Shown here in pieces: positions 31,980-41,471 of a stretch of 64,000 nt of DNA. The translations under genes were made by a program, and so were the position numbers. The notes beneath the pieces were generated by a model that did not search any database, was not told where the DNA came from, and was given only the letters and a program-made list of their open reading frames with translations. This stretch comes from Candidatus Bathyarchaeota archaeon (GTDB lineage: Archaea > Thermoproteota > Bathyarchaeia > Bathyarchaeales > Bathycorpusculaceae): contig JAMDCQ010000020.1 in assembly GCA_023488905.1 (NCBI GenBank), positions 1 through 64,000 of the forward strand. The letters are read 5' to 3'. Every line of letters starts with the position of its first letter. The stretch's first letter is position 1.

Positions 31980-32716
31980 TTGCGGTTTCCCTTTGCGGCT
32001 TTTTTGATTTGTTCCAAGGCTTTTCCTATCTCTGTGTTGAGTAGGCAGTCTGGGTTGCCGATTGCAGCTTCCACCTGCGGGTCATAGGCAACTGAACCCA
32101 GATACTTCAGCCCCAACTTGGCCGTTTCGTGCTCTATAGCGTCTGAGCTGTCTCGCTTCATGTTCTCAATGACCCCGACGACGGGCATGTTTAGTTCACA
32201 TAATAGTTGAACTTGTTTTTTGACGACTTCGAAAGCCAAAAGCGACGGTGTAGTGACGATTAGAAATTCGATTCGCTTAACCAGCCGAACCAAATCGAGG
32301 ACAGCGTCACCGATACCTGGCGGCATATCAATTATCAGAAAGTCCAGTTCGCCCCATTGGGTGACAGACAAAAGCTCGATTAAAGCGTTGGAGACGTCTG
32401 CCCCACGCAGAGGAGTTGCCTTATCCCCAGCAAAGTAAACCAGCGACATAAACTTGAACCCTTCAACGGTTGCTGGTACGATGCCCTTGTCTTCTGTGGG
32501 CTGCACAGATTGGGGCACACCTAAAATGATATGGGTTGAGGGACCGGTGAAATCTACATCGAACAAGCCAACGCGGGAGTTTTCTTTTGTAAGCGAGAGC
32601 GCCAGTGCGGTGGCGATCATGCTTTTGCCTACGCCGCCTTTTCCGCTGGAAACGGCGATTATCCGCTTTATCCGCGCTAAACGGGTGCTGATTACGCTTG
32701 TCCTCGGGTCAATCAC
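31976..32716 (-). CDS. Mrp/MinD-type P-loop ATPase, HypB(AT)-like nickel-insertion factor
   Basis: The 246-residue SIMIBI-class ATPase has a deviant Walker A SSGKGGVGKS (Lys26 and Lys31), a switch I region DVDFTGPSTH and Walker B LDFLIIDMPPGIGD. It lacks the CxxC pair of the iron-sulfur carriers Mrp/NBP35. In Thermococcus kodakarensis an ATPase of this type, called HypB-AT, partners HypA to load nickel into NiFe hydrogenase. Here it directly follows hypA with a four-base overlap, so the same role is likely. No hydrogenase genes are in the window. Confidence 0.82.
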   Translation of the reverse strand: MIDPRTSVISTRLARIKRIIAVSSGKGGVGKSMIATALALSLTKENSRVGLFDVDFTGPSTHIILGVPQSVQPTEDKGIVPATVEGFKFMSLVYFAGDKATPLRGADVSNALIELLSVTQWGELDFLIIDMPPGIGDAVLDLVRLVKRIEFLIVTTPSLLAFEVVKKQVQLLCELNMPVVGVIENMKRDSSDAIEHETAKLGLKYLGSVAYDPQVEAAIGNPDCLLNTEIGKALEQIKKAAKGNRK

Positions 32717-33117
32717 TCAGTTTTGACTCCTTTGATGTCCTCGAGCCAGATGCCGCGTCCGCTTGCGATTTCAAAGTCAGGACTGCCACATTTCGGGCAC
32801 TTAATGTAAGAGTGCGCCACTTCGGGCACGAAGTGTATGGCTTCGGCGGTGGCTTTGTCGAGTTTTTTCTGGTTGTACTGCCAAGTGGTTCCGCAAACCC
32901 GACACTTCAATGTCGATTTGGCTTTTAGGATACGGTATTTTGCGCCTCTTAAGATGCCGTCGCCCATCTGTTTGAGGGCAAAACGTAGAATCGGCGGTTC
33001 AACCTGCTGAAGCGCCCCCACTCTAATGGTGACTTCCGACACGGAACAGAGGTGCTCTTGCTCAGCTATTTGCCGTGCCGTCGCGAGAATGCCTTCAGCT
33101 AATGCCCACTCATGCAT
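32713..33117 (-). CDS. hypA: hydrogenase nickel-incorporation protein HypA
   Basis: The 134-residue protein starts MHEWALAEGIL; His2 and Glu3 are the nickel-binding residues of HypA. The zinc site uses two CxxC pairs, C72/C75 (KCRVCGTTW) and C107/C110 (KCPKCGS), separated by a 31-residue insert, longer than in most bacterial HypA and like the Thermococcales form. It delivers nickel to the NiFe hydrogenase large subunit together with HypB. It is the first gene of a hypA/ATPase/HAD operon. Confidence 0.93.
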   Translation of the reverse strand: MHEWALAEGILATARQIAEQEHLCSVSEVTIRVGALQQVEPPILRFALKQMGDGILRGAKYRILKAKSTLKCRVCGTTWQYNQKKLDKATAEAIHFVPEVAHSYIKCPKCGSPDFEIASGRGIWLEDIKGVKTE

Positions 33118-33285
33118 ACCTAAAGAGGCAAAGTGCAGAAATAAAAGAATATTGCAAACGTAAACAATTTTGAAACGATAGTAAACTTAAACACCGAACT
33201 GCTTTCCCGGCGGGGAGCGGTTTCTGGTTGACTGTGCAAAGCCTTAAAATGCTTAGCCATCCACGTTAAGGCTTGGTGAACCCAC

Positions 33286-34584
33286 ATCAAAGTCATAGCT
33301 GACCTGCACATTCACGGCCGATACAGCCGCGCAACCAGCGAACAAATGAACCTAGCCGAAATCGCGAAATACGCCAAAATCAAAGGCCTAAACCTCGTCG
33401 GCACAGGCGACTTCACCCACCCCCTGTGGCTCAAAGAAATCCGCGAAACCCTCAGCCCCGAACAGGACACGGGACTGCTTAAACTCGCCAAAGGGGATTC
33501 GCCTATTCGGTTTATGCTTCAAACTGAAGTCTGCACAATTTTCGATTATCAAGGTGAATCCAAAAAGGTTCACCACGTCATTTTAGCCCCCAGCTTGGAG
33601 GTCGTAGACCAAATCAATGAGCGCCTCAAACGCTTCGGCGACTTAGCTTCCGACGGCAGACCCATCCTCGACGCCACCGCGCCCCAACTGGTTGAAGAAG
33701 TCATGGCAGTCAGCGGCGACAACATGGTTTTCCCCGCGCATGCTTGGACACCATGGTTCAGCATCTTCGGCGCATTCAGCGGCTTTGACACCATCGAAGA
33801 CTGCTACCAAGACATGACCAAATACATTCACGCTCTCGAAACGGGGCTCTCCTCAGACCCGCCCATGAATTGGAGGCTAAGCAAACTCGACCGCTATGCG
33901 CTGGTCTCAAACAGTGACTGCCACAGTTTTTGGCCTTGGCGCATCGGCAGAGAAGCCAACGTCTTCGATCTTCCCGACTTTACCTACAATAATGTAGTGT
34001 CTGCGGTTTCTGACAATGACCCTGAGCGCTTCAAGTTTACAATCGAAACTGACCCAGCCTATGGCAAATATCACTGGACAGGGCACCGCAACTGCAAAGT
34101 GTCGCTCTCGCCTCCTGAAGCCATCAAATTCGGCAACGTCTGCCCCGTCTGCCGACGAAAACTGACCAAAGGCGTCGAGCAACGCGTCGAAGAACTCGCC
34201 GACCGACCTGCAGACTACAAACAGCCAAACGCCCCCGGATTCAAACGTCTTTTACCGTTGTCTGAGATCATCTGCGCCGTTTTGGGAACCGATTCGCCTG
34301 CCATCCAAGCAGTCTGGAAACCCTACAATGCGCTTGTGGAGAAATTCGGCGACGAATATACAGTGCTACTTGATACGCCGTATGAGGCAATGGCTTTAGT
34401 TGTGGATGCACCGTTTGCGCAGGCAATCGTTAAGGTTCGGGATGGCACTGCTAAGGTGACGCCGGGCTATGACGGCGTGTACGGACAGCTGGTTTTGGGT
34501 TCAGATGTCCCAGTGGTTAAGCCTAAGCCGCCACAAGCGCCGAAAGTACAGCAACGGAGCATGAGCGACTTCTTTGGCGCTTAA
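33286..34584 (+). CDS. endoQ: endonuclease Q (EndoQ), PHP-domain DNA repair enzyme
   Basis: The protein has about 432 residues. EndoQ cuts DNA 5' to deaminated bases (hypoxanthine, uracil) and abasic sites. The PHP metal site is visible: DLHIHGRYSRAT at the N-terminus, then TGDFTHP, HVILAP, FPAHAWTPWF and SNSDCHSFWPWRIG. A zinc site (C-x-x-C in NVCPVCRRK plus upstream H/C) follows. The last residues QRSMSDFFGA form a PCNA-binding PIP box. The only in-frame ATG (33346) would remove the DLHIH motif. No usual start lies between it and the TGA at 33277, so initiation is placed at ATC 33286, seven bases after GGTGA. The gene is convergent with the GH5 gene (four-base overlap). Confidence 0.88.
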   Translation: MKVIADLHIHGRYSRATSEQMNLAEIAKYAKIKGLNLVGTGDFTHPLWLKEIRETLSPEQDTGLLKLAKGDSPIRFMLQTEVCTIFDYQGESKKVHHVILAPSLEVVDQINERLKRFGDLASDGRPILDATAPQLVEEVMAVSGDNMVFPAHAWTPWFSIFGAFSGFDTIEDCYQDMTKYIHALETGLSSDPPMNWRLSKLDRYALVSNSDCHSFWPWRIGREANVFDLPDFTYNNVVSAVSDNDPERFKFTIETDPAYGKYHWTGHRNCKVSLSPPEAIKFGNVCPVCRRKLTKGVEQRVEELADRPADYKQPNAPGFKRLLPLSEIICAVLGTDSPAIQAVWKPYNALVEKFGDEYTVLLDTPYEAMALVVDAPFAQAIVKVRDGTAKVTPGYDGVYGQLVLGSDVPVVKPKPPQAPKVQQRSMSDFFGA

Positions 34585-35906
34585 GCGTGGGCTATGAAGG
34601 TTTTTCCTGCAAAGTTAGGCGACGGCGAATCACCCGTCCAGAGGTCGCTTGAAACCAGCGCTTCTCCAGCGTAGCCGTAAGCCACCGACACAGAATCCTG
34701 CATCCAATAGTAAGCGCAGACGCCTATGCTGAGGTCCTTGGCGTTTTGGAGGATGGCAGTCCAGAAGTCATATTCACGTTCTCGTCTCTGCGCTAAAGTC
34801 ATGTTGCCTCCGCCGAACCGTTCCTCGACGCTTGACCAATAGTTGTAAATGAAATCCGCATCCAAGACACCCATCTCGTTGAACACCAACGGCACAGTGC
34901 AGTTGATGCTTCTTGTCTGGGGCACCATATCCACAGAGTTTAGTTGGCTTTTAACCGCTTCATAGGTGTTTGCCCACTGCAGGTTGGGGTAAGGTGAATG
35001 CATGTAAGTGTGCGTAGTAAAGGCTACATTGAGGGGTGCTTTGCCCATGGCGTTTTCTAGTTGGCTGTAGAGTTCAGGTGCCCAAGTGAGACTCTGCCAC
35101 CCCGGCACAATACCCACCTGCCACTGCATAAATACCAAATTCTCGTTGCCTAAGCCGCGGATGGTTTTGTAAGCTTCAACAATGTAGTTGAAGAAGGCGG
35201 TTTTAGTGTCGCCGGGTTCATTCCACAACTCAAAAATCACGTTGCCATATCCACCCAGCCGCTCTACGACGCTGGCCCACCATAGATGCCAAAACTCCAT
35301 CTCACTTCGCCCTGCATCGGCGGTGACGCTTTGGATGAACTGGTAGCTGGCGGTGTTTGGCACCCATGTCCCGGGTTCCCCTTCGAAAGTTCGGCTGAAC
35401 AGGTAGCCGTTCACGGCGCTGTAGGGGCATAAATCGACGTAAATGCCGTATTTGGCGGCTTCTTGAACCAGCGTTTCGAGGTAGAGTCGGAAGCTTATGG
35501 TTACGTCGGCGACTTGGGGCTCATAAGTGCTGCGTGAGATGTTGTCTATCCACCACCAGTCCACGGGTATGAAGACGCGTATCATATTGACGTGCCAGTA
35601 GTCACGGTAGCACTGCAGCGTCGCATCCATTTTGGGCAGGTTCTCCTCTATGGGCAACCATTTTTGGGTCCAACTAAAAACCTGCTCCCCTGGCCCCGAC
35701 CACATGCCAGACGGAGACTGCAAATCCCCCGAGCGCCCAATCCCTCGTAAATAAACCACATTACCGTAAATGTCCAGGATTTTGTAGCCTGACGTGTGTA
35801 GAGCCATCGATTTGGCTAGGTCTAAACGGTAAGAATTGACCAGCAATGTCGCTATCAATGCGGCAACTAAAACAGAAACCACGCATGCAGCGAGTTTTTT
35901 GTTCAC
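34581..35906 (-). CDS. exported GH5-type glycoside hydrolase (cellulase/mannanase-like)
   Basis: The 441-residue protein has an N-terminal hydrophobic signal or anchor (8-24). A GH5-like TIM barrel follows: YLRGIGRSG, DYWHVNMIRVFIPVDWWW, YVDLCPYSA, VIFELWNEPGD with acid/base Glu230, FTTHTYMHS, and LVFNEMGVLD with nucleophile Glu344. It should cleave beta-glycosidic bonds outside the cell, with polysaccharide as substrate; the exact sugar is unclear. There is no binding module. A second hydrolase of similar type lies at 41.8-43.4 kb, so this organism invests in polysaccharide breakdown. The last four bases overlap the end of endoQ. Confidence 0.85.
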   Translation of the reverse strand: MNKKLAACVVSVLVAALIATLLVNSYRLDLAKSMALHTSGYKILDIYGNVVYLRGIGRSGDLQSPSGMWSGPGEQVFSWTQKWLPIEENLPKMDATLQCYRDYWHVNMIRVFIPVDWWWIDNISRSTYEPQVADVTISFRLYLETLVQEAAKYGIYVDLCPYSAVNGYLFSRTFEGEPGTWVPNTASYQFIQSVTADAGRSEMEFWHLWWASVVERLGGYGNVIFELWNEPGDTKTAFFNYIVEAYKTIRGLGNENLVFMQWQVGIVPGWQSLTWAPELYSQLENAMGKAPLNVAFTTHTYMHSPYPNLQWANTYEAVKSQLNSVDMVPQTRSINCTVPLVFNEMGVLDADFIYNYWSSVEERFGGGNMTLAQRREREYDFWTAILQNAKDLSIGVCAYYWMQDSVSVAYGYAGEALVSSDLWTGDSPSPNFAGKTFIAHA

Positions 35907-36076
35907 TAAAACGCCTCTCCAAAACGTTGTGGCTTAAACTGCGGAGAAGAGATTCAATTAAAGAAGACGTGTACTGATTTTTAAAGCGTACTGTCGAGCG
36001 CTTAGTAGACTAGGCGCAGAAAGCAAAATCGTTTTATGCCCCACAAAAATCTAGTACCGCTATAGGACCGATTATC

Positions 36077-37426
36077 TTGAAGGACCTTCTCACAAAAATC
36101 ACTGGAGCTGCCACCGACAACTTCGGGGCACAATACGCAGAAGCAAGAGCACAGCAAATCGCCAAAACTATGCTTACACTCAAGGAGGAACGGGTTGAAG
36201 CCGCCAAGCAGGGCATAGAAAACGGCGTCGCCATCCGCGTGCTGGTCAACGGCGCGTGGGGGTTTGCCTCGGTTGGGTCGCTGGACGCCGCAATTTTGGA
36301 AGGCGCTGTGTCGGATGCCTGCCGGATGGCCAAGCTGGCGGGCACACGGCTGAAGATTCCGATTAAGCTGGCACCTGCGAAGGCGGTTGAGGCCCATGTG
36401 GTGGTTAAGCCCAAGAAAGACCCCGCTGAGGTGTCGGTGGAGGACAAGATCAAAACCGCCCTCACCATAAACAAAACCATCCTCGGCTTCGATGGGCAAA
36501 TCAAGAGTTGCGGAATAGATTATGCGGATTTGATGATTAACAGCTTTTTCGTCAACAGCGAAGGCGCAGGCATCGAGCAGGATAAGCTCTACGTTTGGGC
36601 CCGCGTAACCGCCTCAGCCCAGAGCAATGGCGCGTTCACGTTTAGTCGTGAAGAAATTGGCTCCACCAAAGGCTACGAACTCTTCGACGAACAAGCCCCC
36701 GAAGAAATAGGCAGAACCGTGGCGAAACGCGCCGTCGAACAAATCAGCGCCAAGTCACCTAAAGGCGGCAAATTCCCCGTCGTGCTGGGGCCAAACGTTG
36801 TTGGCGTGTTTGTGCATGAAGCCTTTGGGCACTTGGCGGAGGCGGATTTGGCGCTTTCAGGTGGCTTGCTGGCTTCGAATATGGGCAAAAAAATCGGCTC
36901 CAACCTCGTCACCTTCTACGATGACGGCACGATGGAGGGCTCGTTTGGTGCCTTCAAGTACGATGACGAAGGGGTCGCCAGCCAAAAAACCCTGCTCATC
37001 AAAGACGGCGTCGTCACAGGCTTGATGCATAACCGCGACACCGCACACAAATTCAACACCGCACCCACAGGCAACGCTAGAGCCGAAGACTTCCGCGTGG
37101 AACCCATCATTCGAATGCGATGCACCTACATGGCACCCAGAGACCGCACTCTCGAAGAACTCCTAGAAGGCGTCAAATCAGGCTACTACTTCAAGAGTTT
37201 CCGCGGAGGCCAAGCCAGCTTAGACGGCACCTTCCAAGTGGGCATCCAAGAAGGCTACGAAATCAAAAACGGCGAAATCGGCGCTCCAGTGCGCAACGCA
37301 TCCATCAGCGGCAACACATTGGAAACCCTGCATAAAGTGGACAGTGTGGGTAAAGATTTTCATCTGGACCGGGTCGTTGTGGGAAGGGGCAGACAGCTTT
37401 TATCTGTGATGGTGGACCGCACATAA
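36077..37426 (+). CDS. tldD: TldD-family metalloprotease subunit
   Basis: The 449-residue protein has a TTG start. TldD carries the zinc site of the TldD/TldE protease, seen here as [13 protein letters not shown] with H247, E248 and H252 (HExxxH). Later motifs ([49 protein letters not shown]) are typical of the family. In bacteria the complex degrades unfolded peptides and matures peptide natural products. It is followed after 15 bases by tldE. Confidence 0.93.
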   Translation: MKDLLTKITGAATDNFGAQYAEARAQQIAKTMLTLKEERVEAAKQGIENGVAIRVLVNGAWGFASVGSLDAAILEGAVSDACRMAKLAGTRLKIPIKLAPAKAVEAHVVVKPKKDPAEVSVEDKIKTALTINKTILGFDGQIKSCGIDYADLMINSFFVNSEGAGIEQDKLYVWARVTASAQSNGAFTFSREEIGSTKGYELFDEQAPEEIGRTVAKRAVEQISAKSPKGGKFPVVLGPNVVGVFVHEAFGHLAEADLALSGGLLASNMGKKIGSNLVTFYDDGTMEGSFGAFKYDDEGVASQKTLLIKDGVVTGLMHNRDTAHKFNTAPTGNARAEDFRVEPIIRMRCTYMAPRDRTLEELLEGVKSGYYFKSFRGGQASLDGTFQVGIQEGYEIKNGEIGAPVRNASISGNTLETLHKVDSVGKDFHLDRVVVGRGRQLLSVMVDRT

Positions 37427-37441
37427 GAGTAAGCGAGGTGG

Positions 37442-38812
37442 TTGTCGGTGGCAGTGCTTGAAAAAAACACCATGCTCAACTTAGCCGAAAACACAGTGAA
37501 AGCGGCGCTTAGGCTGGGAGCAGCGGAAGCAGAAGCTTACGTCTACGACGGCCAGGCAGTTAACATCGGGGTAGAGTTGGGGCAAATCAGCAAAACCAAC
37601 CGCATCATCGACCGCGGCATAGGCGTGCGACTCGCCGCAAACAAGGCAATCGGCTTCGCCTACACTAACATAGTCAACGACCAAAACGCCATAGAAACCG
37701 TAGTTGCCCGTGCACTCGGCGCAGCGAAGGCAAGCAAACCTGACTCTGACTGGAATGGGCTGCCCCAAAAGAAGCCATACGGCGCCACTGTGGGCACTTT
37801 TGATGAGAAAATCGTCGCATTAAGCCCTGAGGATTTAGTTAAAGTTACTTCGGCGATGTTGGATGCTGCGGGCGGGGTGGATAAGCGTGTGTTCCCAATC
37901 GAGGGCGGAGTTGGAAGTGGCTGCGTTTCAGCGGCTATCGCCAACTCCAGTGGCGTCACTGGCTACGATAGGGGCACAATCGTCGAGTGCAGTCTGGCGG
38001 CGCTGGCAAAAGAGGGCGGTGCAGTGACTCCGATTTGCTTCGAATTCAACGCCTCAAGAAACTACCGCTTAGATCCCGAGTGGGTGGGCAGGGAAGCAGC
38101 CAAACTTGCAGTCTCGGCGCTAAGACCTAAACCAGTCGAGAGCAAAACCGCTAAAGTCATCTTGACCCAATTCGCCCTCCAAGACCTCTTCGCATACACG
38201 CTTATGGGGGCGATAAAGGCGGACAGTGTCCAGAGAAACCAATCGCCGTTTAAGGGAAAAATCGGTGAACAAGTCGCCTCAGAAAACCTCACCATCTACG
38301 ACGACGGTTTATACCCCGCTGGACTGCGCACCTCCGTATTCGACGGAGAAGGCGTCCCCCGCCAAAAAACGCCTATCATCGAAAAGGGCGTTTTGCGTAA
38401 CTTCATCTACGACAGCTACACAGCCAATAAAGAATCAAAGGAAAGCACAGGCAATGCCTCTCGCGCAGGTTACCTCTCCACGCCAGGAATCGAAACCACC
38501 AACTTCCACATAGCCTCAGGCAACAAAACCACAGAACAAATGTTCTCTGAAGTCGGCGACGGCTTAATCATCTACTACCTGCAGGGCGCACACAGCAGCA
38601 ACCCAGTTAGCGGAGAATTCTCTGTGGTGGCGACGCCGTGCTGGAGAATCAAAGACGGCGAAATTGCGCATTCATGCAGAGGCGTGATGCTGGCAGGCAA
38701 CATCTTTGACCTCCTCAAAAACATCACGGTAGTTGGGGGCAATGAGCGGCAGATGGGTTCAATGATTGCGCCATGGGTGATAGTGGAGAATATGCGGGTA
38801 ATCGGCAAATAA
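37442..38812 (+). CDS. pmbA: TldE/PmbA-family subunit
   Basis: This 456-residue protein is the partner of TldD. It lacks the HExxxH motif, as TldE does, and has the conserved segments [23 protein letters not shown]-like [56 protein letters not shown] and [16 protein letters not shown] at 37442 is preceded by GAGGTGG. The two genes form one operon. The stop at 38812 is directly followed by a repeated G/C-skewed motif and an insertion sequence. Confidence 0.92.
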   Translation: MSVAVLEKNTMLNLAENTVKAALRLGAAEAEAYVYDGQAVNIGVELGQISKTNRIIDRGIGVRLAANKAIGFAYTNIVNDQNAIETVVARALGAAKASKPDSDWNGLPQKKPYGATVGTFDEKIVALSPEDLVKVTSAMLDAAGGVDKRVFPIEGGVGSGCVSAAIANSSGVTGYDRGTIVECSLAALAKEGGAVTPICFEFNASRNYRLDPEWVGREAAKLAVSALRPKPVESKTAKVILTQFALQDLFAYTLMGAIKADSVQRNQSPFKGKIGEQVASENLTIYDDGLYPAGLRTSVFDGEGVPRQKTPIIEKGVLRNFIYDSYTANKESKESTGNASRAGYLSTPGIETTNFHIASGNKTTEQMFSEVGDGLIIYYLQGAHSSNPVSGEFSVVATPCWRIKDGEIAHSCRGVMLAGNIFDLLKNITVVGGNERQMGSMIAPWVIVENMRVIGK

Positions 38813-38818
38813 TCCGAA

Positions 38819-38856
38819 ACCACGCGACCTCTCAGCGGCCACCTCCCCTCCCTTAT
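38819..38856 (-). repeat. copy of a recurring TATA/G-rich motif, split by the insertion sequence
   Basis: 38819-38836 and 38841-38856 match 49712-49729 and 49734-49749 exactly (18 and 16 bases, separated by 4 unlike bases). After the insertion sequence the match resumes with ATAAAG (39974-39979). A related motif occurs inverted at 28753-28787. Confidence 0.6.
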
Positions 38857-39969
38857 CAGTAGATCAAAAATTGCATGACTTTTCACCCACCCACCTCAAT
38901 ATCGGGCAACCAAGACAGGACTAAACACAACCTAACAGCATTCTTGAGCGCATACGCCCGAACACGTCTTCTACGCCTAAAATTCCACAAAACCCACAAA
39001 TTATACAAAACCACCGCCAAAAAGAAAAACAAAAGCCTCAACCTATACAGCCTCGAGGTAGTTTTAGCCAAAAACAACCCAATCAACCGATAACTAGTCT
39101 CAATCCCCCAACGCCGCCTAAACAGCTCCTTGAGCCTTCTGGGCTTAAACAGGGTATTAGTAGCAAAAACAAGCAATCTCTTACTCTGACGCATAGTTAC
39201 AAGCCTAAAAGACGCCTGCTCAAAAGCTGACCTCTTATGCGTAGTCGTAGTATAAACCACATCCAACCCTGCCTTTAAGGGATCTTTATGCCAAGGAATA
39301 TGCATGATATAGCTGATTTTAGAGGCATCTAGATACCTTATCACTTGGGTAGAGAAGTAGCCTCTATCCAACAGCACCAGCTTAACTGTTAAACCCAAAT
39401 CAAAGACGCATTTTAAAAGATACTTGACATGCCAAAGCTTGCTTTTACGCATCATCGGCACAGCTGCCATGGTTAGTCTCTGGCTGTTCCAGAGCACGCT
39501 CACGGTTGCATACCTATAAGCGTGATTTGAGCCATTCTTGTGCTGTGTTCCAACGACGTCTCTTGCGTGGGGGTCGCCGTAGTACATTTCGTCATGCCAG
39601 TCTATTGCTATGATCAGTGGCTTAGACAAGGCGCCTTTTTGTTTCATTTTTGTGATTGTTTGTTGGTTGATTTGGAGTAGTTTTTGGGGGTTTAGTTGTT
39701 TTAGGTGGTTTCTGGCTGTTTGGCCGCAGAGGTTGAGGTTTTGGGCGCATTCTTCTATGTAGTTGTTGTCGATTGCGGCTAGGATGAGTGTTTTTGTGGT
39801 GTCTTTGCTGTTTCTGGCGTGTTTGTAGTCAAGGGAGTTGTTGATTGTTTGTTTAAAATATAAGTAAGCCTTTAGCTTATCTTTTCGTTTAGGGATAGTG
39901 CTGTAGCTAGTCATTTCAGTTACCAAAGCTGGTTACAGCGCTATTCCGATAAAAATTTTTGATCTACTG
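38857..39969 (-). mobile_element. intact insertion sequence with 16-bp TIRs and TTAT target duplication
   Basis: CAGTAGATCAAAAATT (38857-38872) is the exact inverse of 39954-39969. TTAT flanks both ends (38853-38856 and 39970-39973). Removing the element and one TTAT restores a sequence that matches another copy of the target at 49712-49755. One full-length transposase gene fills it, so the element is complete and probably young. Confidence 0.92.
38883..39926 (-). CDS. IS4-superfamily (ISH3-like) DDE transposase
   Basis: The 347-residue protein has an N-terminal helical DNA-binding part and a DDE catalytic core: Asp109 in IIAIDWHDEMYYGDP, Asp187 in LVLLDRGYFS and Glu276 in RRRWGIETSYRLIGLFLAKTTS, the Y-R-E-K-like signature of IS4/ISH3 transposases. 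The frame is intact. A 40-residue basic end follows. It fills the insertion sequence between the terminal repeats. Confidence 0.9.
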   Translation of the reverse strand: MVTEMTSYSTIPKRKDKLKAYLYFKQTINNSLDYKHARNSKDTTKTLILAAIDNNYIEECAQNLNLCGQTARNHLKQLNPQKLLQINQQTITKMKQKGALSKPLIIAIDWHDEMYYGDPHARDVVGTQHKNGSNHAYRYATVSVLWNSQRLTMAAVPMMRKSKLWHVKYLLKCVFDLGLTVKLVLLDRGYFSTQVIRYLDASKISYIMHIPWHKDPLKAGLDVVYTTTTHKRSAFEQASFRLVTMRQSKRLLVFATNTLFKPRRLKELFRRRWGIETSYRLIGLFLAKTTSRLYRLRLLFFFLAVVLYNLWVLWNFRRRRRVRAYALKNAVRLCLVLSWLPDIEVGG

Positions 39970-40082
39970 TTATATAAAGAGAAAATGTTGTGGTTGTGTT
40001 GGTACTACTGCAAACGCTTTTACGCTAAAAAAAGCGCTGTTTTGATGAGTGACTTACCCCATTTGGGTGAGCACTCTTTTTT
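39970..40082 (+). ncRNA. candidate small RNA with strong terminator hairpin
   Basis: A TATA box TTATATAAAG (39970-39979) sits at the edge of the insertion sequence. About 70 bases later a 12-bp hairpin with one bulged A (47-59 with 65-76 of the 40.0-kb stretch, loop CATTT) is followed by six T (40077-40082). No ORF lies between, so a transcript of about 80 bases is possible. No known RNA family is recognised. Confidence 0.35.
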
Positions 40083-40108
40083 AGGCAGCAATAAGAGGCG
40101 CAGCATCT

Positions 40109-40459
40109 ATGGTTTTGGTTGAAGGGCTAGAAATGCAGGGTGAAATAATATCCAGATGGCAACTTGAAAAAGCATGGAACACGCTAAGCGACAAGCCCTT
40201 GCCTAAAGTCAAAATGCTACGGTTAAGCGACTACGACTTCGACCATGTGCTGGAACATAGACGATGCTTGGAGGATGACCTGCGGGAGATTGAAGAATGG
40301 GGACGTGTGTTATCCAAGCACGGTACAGACGCCTGCATCTTTAACGCCGAAGACATCGACGATGCAGATTACATCATACTGGTCAGGAAAAATCCGTATC
40401 ACAGTTTAGAAGAGATTATCCTTCACGAATTGGCACATATCGCCAGAGGCGACCTCTAA
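40109..40459 (+). CDS. small HExxH (zincin-like) protein
   Basis: The 116-residue protein has an ATG start at 40109. Most of it is charged and helical. Near the end LEEIILHELAHIARGDL carries an HExxH metalloprotease motif, and the protein stops six residues after it. The third zinc ligand would have to come from elsewhere or is missing. It resembles small zincin-like proteins of archaea but no family is certain. Its stop overlaps the convergent LLM-oxidoreductase gene by four bases. Confidence 0.6.
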   Translation: MVLVEGLEMQGEIISRWQLEKAWNTLSDKPLPKVKMLRLSDYDFDHVLEHRRCLEDDLREIEEWGRVLSKHGTDACIFNAEDIDDADYIILVRKNPYHSLEEIILHELAHIARGDL

Positions 40460-41433
40460 CCCAACTTAGCCACTGTTTTGCTAAATAATTCGATTCCATC
40501 GGTGTTTGGCAAGTCGGCAAAGTACAGCATAAAATAAGTCACGCCCAAATCAGCGTAAACCCGCAAAGCTTTAACGCATTCGTCTGGTGTCCCTGCCAGA
40601 GTGTATTTTTTGAAATCTTCAAGCGAAGAACCGACGGGTTTGTACTTAGCGATCTTTAAGTCTAACGCTTTTTGGTCTTCTGTAACGAGAATTTGCCCGC
40701 TCGGCCAACAGGACCGCTCAATGTCCCCAAAATCTCTGCCGACGGCTCTGCAGTGCCGTTCTAAAACCGCAAGCTTACGCTTGTAATCCTCTATTGACGC
40801 CAAAAAGCCCCAGTCAAAGCGGTCTGCGTGTTTTGCGGTGACTTTTAGGGTGTATTTTTCGCCTGCTCCTCCGACGGTGATTGGGGGATGTGGTTTTTGT
40901 TTGGGTTTGGGTTCGCATACGGCGTCTTTTAGCTGGTAGTGTTTGCCAGAATAGTTGGCTTTTCTTTGAGTCCATAGCTGAGTGGTTACTTCCAGAGCTT
41001 CCCCCAACTGTGCGGCTCTAACAGATGACTTGGGAAAGTCGAAGCCGTACGCTGTGTGCTCATCTTCTTGTACGCCTGCGCCGATGCCAAATTCTAATCG
41101 TCCATTCGAGATTACGTCTATGGTTGCTGCTTGTTTAGCCAGCAAGGCGGGGTTTCGGTGGGCGTTGCAGGTCACCATGGTTCCAAGGCGGATTTTTTTG
41201 GTTGACGCTGCTAGGGCGGCTAGTGTGGTCCAGCATTCAAGGATTTGGGCGTTGTTGTACATGAGGTGGTCGTCTAGCCAGACTGAGTCATAGCCCGACT
41301 GCTCGCAGGTTAGAACGATTTTTTTGAGTTGATTATAGTATGGTTTGGGGTTTTGGGTTTGGAAAGCGTAGAAGGGGAGGAAGACTCCGAATTTCAGTTT
41401 ACCCAAATTAACCACTCTGAGCTGATTAAGCAA
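40456..41433 (-). CDS. LLM-class flavin/F420-dependent oxidoreductase
   Basis: The 325-residue protein has a luciferase-like TIM barrel: LKFGVFLPFYAF, GYDSVWLDDHL, LGTMVTCNAHRNPALLAKQAATIDVISNGRLEFGIGAG, PPITVGGAGEKYTLKVTAKHADRFDWG and DECVKALRVYADLGVTYFMLYF. Archaeal members usually use coenzyme F420. The substrate cannot be told. TTG at 41433 is the longest start; GTG or TTG codons closer to LGKLKFGV are alternatives. It is convergent with the HExxH gene and has a repeated element upstream. Confidence 0.87.
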   Translation of the reverse strand: MLNQLRVVNLGKLKFGVFLPFYAFQTQNPKPYYNQLKKIVLTCEQSGYDSVWLDDHLMYNNAQILECWTTLAALAASTKKIRLGTMVTCNAHRNPALLAKQAATIDVISNGRLEFGIGAGVQEDEHTAYGFDFPKSSVRAAQLGEALEVTTQLWTQRKANYSGKHYQLKDAVCEPKPKQKPHPPITVGGAGEKYTLKVTAKHADRFDWGFLASIEDYKRKLAVLERHCRAVGRDFGDIERSCWPSGQILVTEDQKALDLKIAKYKPVGSSLEDFKKYTLAGTPDECVKALRVYADLGVTYFMLYFADLPNTDGIELFSKTVAKLG

Positions 41434-41471
41434 CTATTGCGTTGGGCAGTAATAGCTTTAGCTGTAACAGT

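Noticed and set aside
40041-40060. C/D-box RNA (TGATGA near the candidate small RNA)
   Set aside because: No D box (CTGA) follows at a suitable distance, and the C box falls inside the terminator stem region.
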